64,000 nt of DNA from Clostridium cellulovorans 743B (GCF_000145275.1 NC_014393.1:2914001-2978000); one strand, 5' to 3'; positions 47,101 through 50,124 are shown, numbered from the stretch's first letter. A program made the numbers and translations. Notes: a model not told the origin generated them from the sequence alone.

Positions 47101-49678
47101 TATCCTTAAAGAATGATGCATTTGTTCTCTTTTCATCATTTATATATCCTCTTCCAACACCAATACCAGCAACGCAGATTTCTCCAACTACACCCTCTGG
47201 GCATAATCTCATATCCTTATCTACTATGTAGATTCTCATATTCGTTACAGGCTTACCTGTAGGAATATTTATATAGTTTTCTGGTAATTTGTCCATTATA
47301 AATTGAGTAACGTCGTCAGAAGCTTCCGCTGGACCATAAGCGTTAACCATTTTTATACCAGGGAACAACTCAAACCATCGCTTAATAACCTGTGGTTTTA
47401 CTGCTTCACCAGTGATGATTAAATACTTTAAATTTTCAAGAGTTAATTTACTTTCTTCTAAGTAATCCATCATTACCATAAGATATGATGGTACTACCTC
47501 AAGTAAAGTCACTTGATCTTTTATTATGCTGTCTGTAAATTCTTCTGGATTTAATATCATGTCATTAGGATAAATTGCTGTAGTTCCTCCTAAAGCAAGG
47601 GCTCCAAAGAACTGCCACACTGAAATATCAAAACATTGATTTGCATTTTGAGCAAACACTAAATTTGTATCAAGATTTAATTCATCTCTTTCTGCAAATA
47701 TGTGATTAAGCATACCCATGTGTTCTATCATTACTCCCTTTGGTTTTCCTGTTGAACCAGAAGTAAATAAAACATAAGCAAGGTTATTTTGTGCTATCTC
47801 TATATTTAAATTTTCAGCTTCTTCTTCAAGAATTTTATCTTCAACTAAATCAACGCAGATTATATTTCCTTTGTAGTTTGCCTTAAACTCTTCATCTATA
47901 TATTCTGATTTAGTTATCACATAATTAGCCTTTGAATCTTCTAATATTCCAAGTTTTCTTTGAATTGGATAATTAGTATCTACTGGTATGTACGCTCCCC
48001 CAGCTTTCCAAATACCCATTACTGATTCTATAAACAATGGTGAACGTTCTAGCATTACTACTACAAGACTTTCCACATCCACACCTTGTTTTCTCAAATA
48101 TCTAGCTACTTTGTTTGCCTTTATATTTAACTGACTATATGATATTTTTTCATCTTTAAAAATTACTGCAGTTTTGTCTTTATCTTTTACTGCATTTTCT
48201 TCGAATAATTGTGGCAATGTTTTGCTGAAATCATAATGTGTTTTTATGGCAATCTCATTGTCTGATACTTTGGATTCTTCTGTTCTATCAGAAAGCATTT
48301 CTACATTATTGAATCCGAAAAGTAATTTTTCTTTTTCTTCCTTTGTTAATATTTCTATGTTTCCTACTAAAACTTCTGGATTAGCACCTACTATTTTAGC
48401 TACAGTTCTAAAATGGCCTTCAATTGATTTTACAAATTCACTGTCATATACAGCGCTATTGTATCCAATTTGAACAACTGTATTTTCACCTGGAAGTATA
48501 TCTATATTAAAATCATAATTTGTTTGTTCAAAGTTCTGTACATTACTTATTTCAAGACCTAGATACTTACATATCTCAAGGCCTCCTATAAATTCATCTA
48601 AAGGATAATCTTCTATAACTAAAATATTGTCCATAAGATTTTGTTTTAAATCTGTTTGCGCTTGTATATCCGCTAATGAACAATATTCATAGCTTTGAGC
48701 GTTAATAGAATCTTCATGAATCTTTCCTACTAACTCTTTAAAACTCATAGTTTTTGAATTCTTAACATACACAGGCACTGTATTGATGAATAATCCCATC
48801 ATCTCTTCTATTCCTGGAACTTCTGCTGGTCTTCCTGCCACTACAAGTCCAAAAACAGCTTCCTCTGTATTGTTATATCTTTGTAGAATGATTCCCCAAA
48901 TTCCTTGGTAAACAGTATTCACTGGAACATTTGAAGCAAGAGCTACAGCCTTCAAATCCTCTATAAGCTTTTTATCAAGGTTAAAGTTAAATTCCTTAGA
49001 AAGATATTTTTCTTCCTTACTTTTTACTGCAGACTTTGGAATACAAGTCTCATTTTCACAGCCTTCAAAGCGTTTTTTCCAGAAATTAAGTGCTTCTTTT
49101 GTATCCTGCTTTTTAAGCCAATTGATATAATTGCTAAACGGATACGCTTCTTCTACTTCTACAGGAAGTTTTTCTTTTATCGTCTTATAATTATCAAAAA
49201 CATCTCTTACGATTATTCCTAGACACCATCCATCCATAATTATGTGGTGATGACTCCATATGATTTTATAAGTATCCTCAGCTGTCTTAAGTATTGATAC
49301 TCTCATCAATATATCTTTTTGCAAATCAAAGCCTTTTTTTCTATCCTCTGCTTTAAAAGCTTCTATATATTGTTCCTTTTCTTCCTCTTGAAAATTCACT
49401 ATATCCTCAAAATGAATTTTCATTCTTCTTTCTTTTAAAACAATCTGTATTGGTTCATCTATGTTACTATATTTAAATATTGTTCTTAATACATCATATT
49501 TTGCTATAAGTGAATTAAAGCTTTCTTCAAATAGTTCTACAGAAAAGTCTCCTTTTATATCAAAGGACATCTGCTCAAAATATGCTTCCGATTCATTATC
49601 CATTAATGCATGAAATAGCATTCCTTGTTGCATAGGCGTTAGGGGGTATATTTTTTTTATTACAGGTTTTTTCTTCAT
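20102..49678 (-). CDS. Nine-module nonribosomal peptide synthetase with terminal thioesterase
   Basis: This 9,858-residue cytosolic megasynthase is laid out as (C-A-T) x 9-TE. All nine condensation domains keep HHxxxDG (HHHIIMDG in the first, HHII(S/A/T)DG in the rest). All nine adenylation domains keep YTSG(S/T)TG-type or FTSGSTG loops. The carrier serines are 1034, 2100, 3136, 4192, 5236, 6284, 7324, 8418 and 9516; the last sits in GGYS instead of GGHS. The thioesterase has GWSIGG (Ser9660) and GDH (His9838). There are no epimerisation, methylation or ketide domains. AGGAGG lies five bases before the ATG. The N-terminus is short and goes straight into YPLTPMQQGMLFH, a condensation type usual where an upstream subunit hands over in trans rather than a Bacillus-type lipid starter domain. 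By-eye specificity reads X-Thr-aromatic?-X-Lys?-Glu?-aromatic?-Phe-Phe. The aminotransferase and ABC exporters upstream belong with it. No MbtH or phosphopantetheinyl transferase gene is in the window. Confidence 0.97.
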   Translation of the reverse strand: MKKKPVIKKIYPLTPMQQGMLFHALMDNESEAYFEQMSFDIKGDFSVELFEESFNSLIAKYDVLRTIFKYSNIDEPIQIVLKERRMKIHFEDIVNFQEEEKEQYIEAFKAEDRKKGFDLQKDILMRVSILKTAEDTYKIIWSHHHIIMDGWCLGIIVRDVFDNYKTIKEKLPVEVEEAYPFSNYINWLKKQDTKEALNFWKKRFEGCENETCIPKSAVKSKEEKYLSKEFNFNLDKKLIEDLKAVALASNVPVNTVYQGIWGIILQRYNNTEEAVFGLVVAGRPAEVPGIEEMMGLFINTVPVYVKNSKTMSFKELVGKIHEDSINAQSYEYCSLADIQAQTDLKQNLMDNILVIEDYPLDEFIGGLEICKYLGLEISNVQNFEQTNYDFNIDILPGENTVVQIGYNSAVYDSEFVKSIEGHFRTVAKIVGANPEVLVGNIEILTKEEKEKLLFGFNNVEMLSDRTEESKVSDNEIAIKTHYDFSKTLPQLFEENAVKDKDKTAVIFKDEKISYSQLNIKANKVARYLRKQGVDVESLVVVMLERSPLFIESVMGIWKAGGAYIPVDTNYPIQRKLGILEDSKANYVITKSEYIDEEFKANYKGNIICVDLVEDKILEEEAENLNIEIAQNNLAYVLFTSGSTGKPKGVMIEHMGMLNHIFAERDELNLDTNLVFAQNANQCFDISVWQFFGALALGGTTAIYPNDMILNPEEFTDSIIKDQVTLLEVVPSYLMVMMDYLEESKLTLENLKYLIITGEAVKPQVIKRWFELFPGIKMVNAYGPAEASDDVTQFIMDKLPENYINIPTGKPVTNMRIYIVDKDMRLCPEGVVGEICVAGIGVGRGYINDEKRTNASFFKDTFIEGSAERLYKTGDLGRWLSDGNIEFIGRNDFQVKIRGLRIELGEIESRLADFEAIKDAVVIDLEDQNGAKYLCAYFSATRNVEAIELKNYILGYLPEYMVPTYFIQLEELPLLISGKIDRKSLPKPESILDLSKEYVAAESETESQLVDIWQKILATEKIGVTDNFFDLGGHSLLAIRLISKINSELNKSISLNQLFSAPTIREMANFIDGKDKNAQFEEIKPVPEQEFYEVSSAQKRLFVINQLNEDATAYNMPEAFLLEGKIDKEKIYLAIDSLVTRHEALRTTFEYVEGQPVQRIHKYIRIHLEQFSCGEHQIEENIEKLIKPFDLSKGPLMRIALIKIDELKYVLFIDMHHIISDGISMNVLIRDFKDYYNANNPSKLQIQYKDFAAWQNSLLTTEYFKKQKDYWINKFNDEIPVVDIPTDYPLPINQSFEGDRITDKIQGQLKEELIKLTKEKGVTLYMLLLSAYNVLLHKYSGAEDIVVGSPVAGRSYEGLDNIVGLFVNTLALRNFPEDNKSFTEFLNEVKNTSIEAVENQDYPLEFLIDNLNSKRDLSRNPLFDVVFTLQSMEKEEINVGEFKVSPMEFKNNVSKFFISLEANENDDAIEFELEYCTKIFEKQTMERFLKHYFNLLEEIVLDSNKAIKDLNILSEDEKETILYGFNDDSAMYPVDKTMKQIFEEQVKETPENIAVSFEDKKISYRELNGNANKIADFLVQSQVKRNQLVAVVLERSEEIVEAAIGVLKSGAAYLPIDPSYPPERIQYILENSGTEFMIVKESLGKEIEFQGKEIFIDEIKTGDYSESNLKDVNDPDDLAYVIYTSGTTGKPKGVMISHRNVVRLLFNDRMQFDFSEKDVWTMFHSFCFDFSVWEMYGALLYGGRLVVVPKLIAQDTREFYKLVKKETVTVLNQTPTAFYSFIEEALSEKNSEVEDVTYSGQGANNLDENIYQNNYKLSLRYVIFGGEALKPSMLLPWKKRFKDTKLINMYGITETTVHVTFKEITDIEIEAGISNIGKPIPTLTSYIMDKNLKLQPIGVPGELCVGGLGVGRGYLNNEQLTKDKFIINPYKPGERLYRSGDLARLMANGDLEYLGRIDHQVKVRGFRIELSEIEVSLSAIEEVKESVVLAKEDMDGSKLLCAYLVSETQFTTSEIREKLAITLPDYMIPSYFIFLDKIPMTSNGKVDRRALPSPDKNISTGAEFVEATNETERKLVAIWHEVLSVNKIGIDDNFFDLGGHSLKAANMVSKIQKEFGIQIYLREVFRATTIRQLAAAILDSKETGFVTIDKVDEKEFYQVSSSQKRMYILNEMEGENINYNMSGVLIIEGNLKKESLIDAFKNLVKRHEAFRSTFEMIDGEIVQRIHRDSKIDISFEEGVSDDIQGYLKEAVKPFDLSKAPLIRIKVIKISEEKHILIYDMHHIISDGISMGILIKDFIRLYEGTNLPELRIQYKDFAVWQSTKEAEAKFLKQEKYWLKQFGEEIPTLELYTDNPRGITRSFKGDTVYVEVDEKIVKALRNFTQQTGVTAFMTLIATYNVLLYRYTNQEDIIVGTPVAGRNHEDLKDIIGMFVNTIALRNYPKMDKTFNEFLQEVKENSISAFENQDYPLEQLIEKLNLHMDLSRNPLFDTMFVMQNMDNEEISLPGLRFIEERINSDVTNFDLTFEVLEDDNNLTLSLQYCTDLFNRETIENFLMHYLNLLDSILENPEQKLAEINIISQEEKKKLQEEFNDTYEEYPRDKTIHQLFEEQVMRTPDNIAFDYEGTTITYKELNNRANKLAKKLRNQGVGRNQIVGIMIYPSIEMVISLLAVLKAGAAYLPIDPEYPELRIQYMLEEGSIALLIVSEDINSKIEYNGKLLRLNKEDYIESDIDNLKNINSSQDLVYVIFTSGSTGKPKGVMVEHQSLANYILWKNKRFHINEQEVILQTFSFSFDGFGASFYSSLLAGSKMILLEEQNRKDSNYIRNVIKEKQVTNSVLVPVMYRAILENASRDDIKSLRTITLAAEKTEGSLIDDSNSLNPNLVIINEYGPTENTIGGTYNIGMTPKNTHIIGKAIANNKIFIVDNNMQTTPIGVPGELCLAGESVTRGYLNNSKLTEERFIPCPFDENIRMYRTGDLARWLSDGTVEYIGRIDTQVKIRGFRIECGEIEEVIMKHPSIKEAIVVDWEDKDNKKYLCAYYVSKVELEISNLKDFLGKELTHYMIPSFFVKIDKIPLSPNGKIDRKALPKPQGNINIAVEYVAPINEIEEALVELWRDILGVEKIGTKDNFFELGGHSLKATTLVGRIHKELGVQVPLKEVFKLGTIKGISQYIELVDNNIVSSGIKIYEPIEKVVEKEFYEASSAQKRTYMLQEIDKDSTAYNLPGVLEILGNLDVSKLNEVFLKLIERHEALRTSFFVEEDTVVQKVNSLEDIEFNIERIEAESEEEAEEKINDFISIFNLTKAPLLRVLIISLSSERHIMCFDMHHIISDGASMAILTSEFSKLYAGEELEELKVQYKDYSAWQLKRRESEEFRKQEEYWLKEFSEEIPVLNMPTDYPRPKVKDFSGDRIIFELDNTVTEGLREIAKETGSTMYMVLLANLKVLLAKYSGQEDIVIGSPIAGRNHRDLENIIGMFVNTLAIRSKVDKELSFKSYLRTVKEKALKAYENQDYQFEELVEKLNIPRDMSRNQFFDVMFTMQNTEDIEIEMGDLTLKTYEINSKSAKFDLSFDAVEEENKIEIELEYSTSLFKKETVERIRDHLINLLKTIIIKPEAKLREVNLITAEEKTQILTEFNGKKVDYDFSKTLHELFEDNAAKNPDKIAVVYEDEKISYKELNEKSNRVANYLRRKGVNVETIVGVMVHRSPIFVESVMGLWKAGGAYIPLDVTYPTQRKLGILQDGNANFVITLSKYIDEEFKAEYKGEIICLDLIEEEILAEDTKNIDVKVSQDNLAYILFTSGSTGKPKGVMIEHLGMLNHILAEQEELALDENLVFAQTANQCFDISVWQFFAALALGGTTAIYPNDLILEVGKFTERVCKDKVTLLELVPSYIMVMMDYIETTKVTLDSLKYLMITGEAAKPNVIQRWFSLCPDKKMVNAYGPAEASDDITQYIIEESTDVSSIPVGKPLNNINIYIISENMELCPIGVPGEICVSGICVGRGYINNPEKTEEAFGFDPFQEENKVRMYKTGDIGKWLPDGNIEFIGRKDFQVKVRGFRIELGEIENTLLAIDGVKDVVIIDKGEGRNKYLCAYYVSEVEYNAKELKEEVKKYLPDYMIPSFFISLEKLPLSPNGKVDRKALPEPEGTIDTAVEYEAPRNEIEEQLVEIWKEILGVDKIGINDNFFELGGHSLRATTMIGRIHKILNVEVPLKEIFTVGTIKGLSEYISSTDTRSYVAIEKVEEREFYEASSAQKRMYMIQEMDKDTIAYNMPETLEIKGELNLGKFNKVLLKLVERHEVLRTSLFVQEDKVVQKVHGLDAIDLTIEKLEAKTEEEVEAKVTEFVRPFNIKEAPLLRVAVVSLDNSRHIICFDMHHIIADGVSGSILVSEFLELYKGEELPELKLQYKDYAQWQNKILETDMMKKQEEYWLDKFKEEIPTLNMQTDYPRPMVQSFEGDMIKFSIKPEIARKLKSLESATGSTIFMILLSAYNALLYKYTNQEDIIVGTPIAGRPHEDLQGIIGLFVNTLAMRNHPSGNKTFKEFLLEVKENAIKAYENQDYQFEELVDNLKLRRDMSRNPIFDTMFTIQNIDDDLSEDSDITLASIEADISIAKFDISLDANETKDSIEFILQYATKLFKKETMERFAQHYINILSVISENPEMLISETQMLSEEEKNTLLIEFNDTEMEYPTEKFVYQLFEEQALKTPREIAVVSGEKSVTYEELNEKANCVAALLTNNGVKSEVIVGILVDRSIEMIVAILAVQKAGGVYLPIDKDYPEERINYILEDSKCSILLTQKDLISKASFEGITLCFEDIDFEKKLFKNQAFISMDNKSSLEKTSLNDAAYIIYTSGSTGKAKGVVVEQRNLLAYIQAFLKEFKVSGTDTFLQQASFCFDAFVEEVYPVLVNGGKVVIPSKYQVIDIENLTKIIKANNITMISCSPLLLNELNGISGIENVHTFISGGDVLKLEYISELKKHARIYNTYGPTEATVCATYYKYEEAIGNNIPIGKPISNYRIYILDKDNNLCPLGTPGEICISGLGVTRCYLNRPELTEEKFIKNIINTEKFGYETIYKTGDLGRWLSDGNIEFLGRIDYQVKIRGYRIELQEIEGEITKISGITEAVVTAINGEILCAYYASEREISTNEIREVLSQRLPEYMIPSFYINLDKIPLTSNGKVDRKALPKPEDNIYAGQEYVALENETEEKIAKLWEDILKVNNVGAEDNFFSIGGHSLKAAILVSRLHKEFQVEVPLSIVFSKQTVRALANYIIGSSKQAYTAIEPVPQQEYYPLSSAQKRLYIIDKLTLDSTAYNIPHSLLIKGQLNKEQFKIAFEKLVKRHESLRTTFDTRNGEPVQIISECAEIVIEHIEAKENNLKEIAENFIRPFDLSKGPLIRTALVEISDEVHGLLMDMHHIISDGVSIDILVEEFVALYEGEELQELRIQYKDFADWQNSKLISGEIHSQEEYWMQQFQGELPILNMPTDFIRSVERNLQGNTIEFNLEKNMFRPLIEATKATGTTTYMFILAAYNVLLAKYTAQEDIIIGSPIAGRQHQDLEGIVGMFVNTLVLRNYPEKNKSFREFLQEVKKNALNAFENQDYQFEDLVEKLEIKRDLSRNPLFDTMFSYEKSVETIAMAGSLKLDVIEDIEDSVSKFDITLYAHEEADTINFAFTYSTALFKQETIENFSRYFINLLKSIIENPNALIKDVRLMDEDEETQLLSNSVNRKGTFEEKHIMDVFEEQVRKNPDSIAVRYNEEKLSYKELNDKANVVFQWIFEKGIEKGSVVALLMDRSVEMIVSIIAVLKAGCGYMPIDPDYPKDRIVYMLNDSSAQILLIRKHLNNYLDLAEYSGERIVVESVELQDDKDVSTDINYHCSDLAYVIYTSGTTGAPKGVMIENRSVVNLVLGLEEEIYSNYQEKLNVALVAPYVFDASVKQIFPALLLGHTLCIVPNEIRFDGYNLLKFYEDFKIDISDGTPMHLKLMLEGKAEITKNISVKQFLIGGEELSLILVAEMYKVFEYSSMIISNVYGPTECCDVSSVYTITKDHLNVIDKMSIGAALSNIDIYILNENNLVPQGCYGELCIGGYGLAKGYINKPELTKEKFFENPFRKGEKLYRTGDLARWLPDGNIEYLGRIDHQVKIRGYRIELGEIEKHLNEIEGIKQAIAIAIETSQKEKAICAYLVTDNRNIDLIGVKNELKHRLPEYMIPTYSILIDEIPITINGKVDKRALPKPEEAMVIETEYTEAENEIEEKLVDIWREILGTERIGTSDNFFELGGHSLKATILVSKIYKKFQVQLPLREIFARRTIRELAKIIENSRKISYRMINKAESRQYYPLSPAQERMYILNSFDGVDTSYNIPMTFVLEGEIDILRLEDAFKALIARHEVFRTTFELIDGEPVQKIYRDTEFKVEYIDGSNESVDDEIEKFIKPFDLGKAPLLRVTVLKEKEETYILMVDIHHIITDGVSNGLLIKEFVGIYQGRELPNVPLQYKDYALWHSQLPEDYIVKEEQYWLTKLSGEIPVLNLYTDYIRPSRKAFEGNSITFSINEELTEKIKAYMKATNTTMYMVLLACYNALLYKYTGQEDIIVGLPIAGRTHPELQDVMGMFVNTLAMRNNPSGEKNFREFLLEVKENSLEAFENQDYPLEVLIEKLDLNRDLSRNPLFDTVLVLQNMAEDNYIDLENLSIKSYEIDSDISKMDLSFIAVEGENTIDFTLEYCTKLYKEKTIKAISEHFRKLLEVVLNNPEIKLSEIDILGDKEKQLINTFNNTQVQWQEPSTIHELFEEMVKRYPNNIAIVCGENEIAYKNLNEKANSLARVLRDKGVKGDDIVGVFSENSIELAVAIIAVLKAGGAYLPIDPSYPVERIEYMLKDSKAKVLLAEAKFVNVVDFSGEILTLDNEELFSNDSSNLKAISNKDNMAYVIYTSGTTGMPKGVIIEHKSILNYIFWRISAYEVTEKDVALQLVSYSFDGFGANFYTSLLTGGKIILLENSKIKDYGFAVEEIKKHKVTNVSFIPSMYRAILEWAGEETLDSMRFVVLAAEKADNDLIRLSKKNNPQIVLINEYGPTENSVASTALIGIDEDNTAIIGKPIANNKLYIIDNNGTLAPIGVPGEISVGGKGLARGYLNLPELTKEKFIDSSFNLGEKLYKTGDLGKWLPDGTVEFLGRIDHQVKIRGYRIELGEIEASMVKLDGIKEALVVAIEVAENEKAICGYYIADKVISIAEINSHIQKTLPQYMVPSSYVQLEKFPLNANGKIDIKALPTPELSIATETQYVAPENYIEEKLLDIWQEVLEINHSNMQKIGTAHNFFELGGHSLKATILMSKIHKAFNVEVQLTDMFIYTTVKEQAEFIANSELRTVYSEIRPVEEIREFYPMSATEKRMYLINRMDKSSTSYNMPSAYIIQGGINFERFSEAFRKLIARHEILRTSFHIVEEELVQKVHNSLDFNIEVEELFEEVSNIEQYIIEKINEFVKAFDLSKAPLMRVKLIKLKSGDCLFMYDKHHIISDGVSEGILIKEIIDLYDGKELTEPRLQYKDFALWQKSLFEEGIMDKQKKYWMDKFKDGVSVLNLPTDYSRPAVKNFEGDAISFVADKELKKKLNTLALNTGTTTYMTLMAAYNVLLYKYTSQEEIIVGLPTAGRPHNDLQDIVGMFVNTLAIRNTPKGTTTFKEFLEEVKINSLEAFANQDYQFEELIDNLDIRRDLSRNPLFDVMFVMQNIDVEVLEAEGLKIKAIEAENNISKFDLTMIASEVEDEIIFNLEYSTKLFKKETIENFAEHYIYLLKEIVSKPEETLDTFDIILKEEKQKLLVDFNNTKEEYKSKMTIQEIFEEQVKKNPNNIALVFEDTKLTYNELNKKANILARNLREVGVQGETIVAIMLERSIEMIVGILGVLKAGGAYLPIDPTYPEGRKEYMLKDSGAKVLLCDKSLLKDITVVKDKSVDEMHGEDSELEMKDFKLEFNQKNTDNCDANDEAKNLGLCFEGQVLDIFTASTESFDKVDSTNNFQATNLEPITKAENLAYVIYTSGSTGKPKGVMLEHTGVANLKAFFQKEFKVTEKDTVIQFASSSFDASVWEIFMALHNGATLVMVSKDTINDSRKFEDYLNNTRVTIATLPPTYLENLDKERLKTLRMVITAGSATNPELLESWKKDFEYVNAYGPTETTVCATAWKAEVELDNGIIPIGKPITNTRIYILDKAGALAPIGVVGEICVAGDGLARGYLNRSELTAEKFIETIAVPNERLYRTGDLGRWLPDGNIQFLGRIDYQVKIRGYRIELGEIENKLIAHEGIKKVAVVDKELKNADKVICAYYVAEEEIKVADLRQYLLEELPEYMVPTYFIKLEAIPMTSNDKVDRNLLPAPEEIVTEATEYIAPENIIEEKLQGIWSEVLGIENIGTIHNFFELGGHSLKATILMSKIHKVFDVEIQLAEIFTHTTIREQAELIANSETKVIYSEITPVSEVRDFYPMSATEKRMFMINRMDQSNTSYNMPAAYLIEGGIKLEKFKEVFQKLIERHEILRTSFHMFQGQLVQKINDFVDFDIETEIFSEEIAENEEYISAKINEFVKAFDLSKAPVMRVKLIRLASGDCIFMYDKHHIISDGVSEAILIKEIVELYNGNRLPELKLRYKDFAVWQNELFEKGIMDKQKEYWLDKFKDEISVLNLPTDYNRPAIKTFEGDTIAFIADKQLKERLNKLALKTGTTMYMTLMAAYNVLLYKYTSQEDIIVGLPTAGRPHNDLQDIVGMFVNTLAMRNNPRGNATFKEFLEEVKINSLNAFANQDYQFEELIENLDVRRDLSRNPLFDVMFVMQNTGTEEVEAEEIEAGGLKVKALGVESNISKFDMTMIAEESADEIIFNLEYSTKLFKKETIENLAEHYLNLLEKIVDNPEETLDRIDIILEKEKQKLLVDFNETKEAYKSTSTIQEIFEEEVMKNPDKIALIFEDTEVTYEELNKKANILARNLREVGVQGETIVAIMIERSIEMIVGILGVLKAGGAYLPIDPTYPEGRKEYMLKDSGAKVLLCDKSLLKGITVAKDKSVDERYREDSGLEMEDLKLEFTEKNPNNGDTNDEYKISGLRFEGQVLDIVDAITENFDKVDSTNKFEDTNLEPITTAENLAYVIYTSGSTGKPKGVMLEHTGVANLKAFFQKEFKVTEKDTVIQFASSSFDASVWEIFMALHNGATLVMVSKDTINDSRKFEDYLNSTGVTIATLPPTYLENLDKEKLKTLRMVITAGSATNPELLENWKKDFEYVNAYGPTETTVCATAWKAEAELDNGIIPIGKPITNTRIYILDKAGALAPIGVVGEICVAGDGLARGYLNRPELTAEKFIETIAVPNERLYRTGDLGRWLPDGNIQFLGRIDYQVKIRGYRIELGEIENKLIAHEGIKKVTVVDKELKNGEKVICAYYVSEETFNTSELREYLLEDLPEYMIPSFFIKLDTIPMTSNDKVDRKALPAPYEVVKELIHEEPKTSEEKIMVELWKQVLGIEEMGVTDNFFEIGGYSLKATELMFKINREFNVSLSFAEIFKNPTARELTKVVNILVANAENHRGSETRVSDESNKGCMLLKDGNIQDNGLFFIHDGSGEIGGYIDLTTRLTTDSKVWGIRADKLSGYAPEDRTIESIASKYISFMKKVQPLGTYNLVGWSIGGSIAFEIVRQLEKANESVGYFAMIDTMAPKTKYITKLKEISIESEKEFIEAVIEDGSITTKLSEIDNLEDMWKIVVSSLTEKVNTIEQLIKLKNAIPRNFTELIPNFHSCNLEQLIKSINKIRTIINTVDEYCPKGKINIRINYFSPTEKGNKDYEGWRKHFGNLDITCIEVKGDHFTMVRDDNSSKIAEEIDKVL
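20105..20998 (-). other. Type I thioesterase domain of the nine-module NRPS
   Basis: This is a domain of about 298 residues with nucleophile Ser9660 in GWSIGGS and catalytic His9838 in KGDHFTM. It would release the chain as a ring or free acid; which of these cannot be read from sequence. The first third is identical to the thioesterase of the upstream NRPS; the rest is only homologous. Confidence 0.9.
20728..23783. repeat. 3,056-base near-identical segment, copy 1
   Basis: It matches 55931-58986 at a constant offset of 35,203. I found one base difference (21079 versus 56282, Leu versus Ile in the carrier domain). The left boundary is inside the thioesterase and the right boundary inside the condensation domain; beyond both, the sequences remain homologous but diverge sharply. 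Confidence 0.95.
20999..24286 (-). other. NRPS module 9 (C-A-T), Phe; copied in the upstream NRPS
   Basis: The code is the Phe signature D-A-W-T-I-A-A-V-C-K. It has the same insertion (about 22390-22570) and NDKVDR variant as module 8. Carrier Ser9516 is in GGYS. Most of this module lies inside the segment that is essentially identical to 55931-58986. Confidence 0.87.
24287..27568 (-). other. NRPS module 8 (C-A-T), Phe; duplicated with module 9
   Basis: The code D-A-W-T-I-A-A-V-C-K equals the Phe signature of the tyrocidine enzymes. An insertion of about 50 residues lies just before the YTSGSTG loop (about 25690-25860), and the A10 motif reads NDKVDR instead of NGKVDR. Its adenylation core is nearly identical to module 9 at a spacing of 3,297 bases. 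Carrier Ser8418. Confidence 0.85.
27569..30688 (-). other. NRPS module 7 (C-A-T), aromatic residue suspected
   Basis: The code D-G-A-S-V-A-E-V-A-K (FDGFGA, NVSFIP, VVLAAE, NEYGPTENSVA) shares seven of ten positions with the Tyr code. It is a paralogue of module 3. Carrier Ser7324. Confidence 0.6.
30689..33832 (-). other. NRPS module 6 (C-A-T), Glu-type
   Basis: The code D-A-K-D-L-G-V-D-V-K (FDASVK, ISDGTP, FLIGGE, NVYGPTECCDV) matches the surfactin Glu code D-A-K-D-L-G-V-V-D-K except that the last two variable residues are exchanged. Lys239 suits an acidic side chain. Carrier Ser6284. Confidence 0.65.
33833..36964 (-). other. NRPS module 5 (C-A-T), Lys likely
   Basis: The code D-A-E-S-I-G-T-V-C-K (FDAFVE, MISCSP, FISGGD, NTYGPTEATVC) differs at one position from the signature I recall for the Lys module of bacitracin synthetase (D-A-E-S-I-G-S-V-C-K). 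The carrier motif is IGGHS, Ser5236. Confidence 0.65.
36965..40132 (-). other. NRPS module 4 (C-A-T), same acidic pocket as module 1
   Basis: The code D-I-W-E-M-T-A-D-D-K differs from module 1 at one position, so the same substrate is expected. Their adenylation cores are close paralogues (shared ANQCFDISVWQFF and AYGPAEASDD). Carrier Ser4192. Confidence 0.7.
40133..43240 (-). other. NRPS module 3 (C-A-T), aromatic residue suspected
   Basis: The code D-G-A-V-T-A-E-I-G-K (FDGFGA, NSVLVP, ITLAAE, NEYGPTENTIG) shares six of ten positions with the Tyr code D-G-T-I-T-A-E-V-A-K. The assignment is weak. Carrier Ser3136. Confidence 0.6.
43241..46438 (-). other. NRPS module 2 (C-A-T), Thr
   Basis: The code D-F-W-N-I-G-M-V-H-K equals the standard Thr signature at all ten positions (FDFSVW, VLNQTP, VIFGGE, NMYGITETTVH). 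Carrier Ser2100. Boundaries are approximate. Confidence 0.9.
46439..49678 (-). other. NRPS module 1 (C-A-T), acidic pocket, Dab-like substrate proposed
   Basis: The adenylation code aligned by eye to GrsA is D-I-W-E-I-T-A-D-D-K (FDISVW, LLEVVP, IITGEA, NAYGPAEASDD). I recall no firm match. Glu278, Asp330 and Asp331 would favour a cationic side chain, and the aminotransferase nearby could supply diaminobutyrate. Boundaries are approximate. Carrier Ser1034. Confidence 0.7.
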
Positions 49679-50124
49679 AAAAGCCTCCTAATGTTCTATT
49701 TTTTATCTTCGATCTCATCATTAAGTTTTATTTCATCAACTTTTCAAATTTAATAATTTTTGGTAATAGTGTAGATAGATTTTTAGACTCACCAATGAAA
49801 TAGCTTTTCGCTATACCATCAATGATGTTTTTAGAAAAATTTTCACTTTTTAGAATTAAAGATTTTGTATATTAAAATAGCTAGCTGACTGTATATGCTG
49901 TGATATGCACTCTTTAATTTAATATAAAAAACGTTAATTAAAAATAATGCATATCACTTTCTATATTTCAACTAGCAATTTACACCTTTTACTATAGAGT
50001 TTCTAAATTAAAATTACTATAATAAGTTTCATTATTGAAGCTACATACAAAAGCCTATGGACATATTAGAAACCTATAAAGCTTATTTATTGAACCATAT
50101 ATTTACAACAAAAAGAAGTTTGTA
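49679..50124. other. Gap upstream of the nine-module NRPS
   Basis: The gap is 446 bases between the aminotransferase stop and the NRPS start. It holds a long imperfect palindrome (49875-49981) and an open stretch without a normal start (49728-49871, 47 codons, ending GESKNLSTLLPK...FEKLMK). I see no good -35/-10 pair and no terminator after the aminotransferase, so read-through from upstream or an internal promoter are both possible. Confidence 0.5.
49875..49981. repeat. Long imperfect palindrome upstream of the nine-module NRPS
   Basis: Arms of about 48 bases are arranged as inverted repeats. The outer ends are AAATAGCTAGCTGA and TCAACTAGCAATTT. The inner part is a perfect ten-base pair, GTGATATGCA (49900-49909) and TGCATATCAC (49948-49957), and AT-rich arms follow. 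It would fold into one long hairpin in the leader of the NRPS transcript. It has no T tract. An attenuator, an RNA-processing site or a small palindromic element are all possible. Confidence 0.7.
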
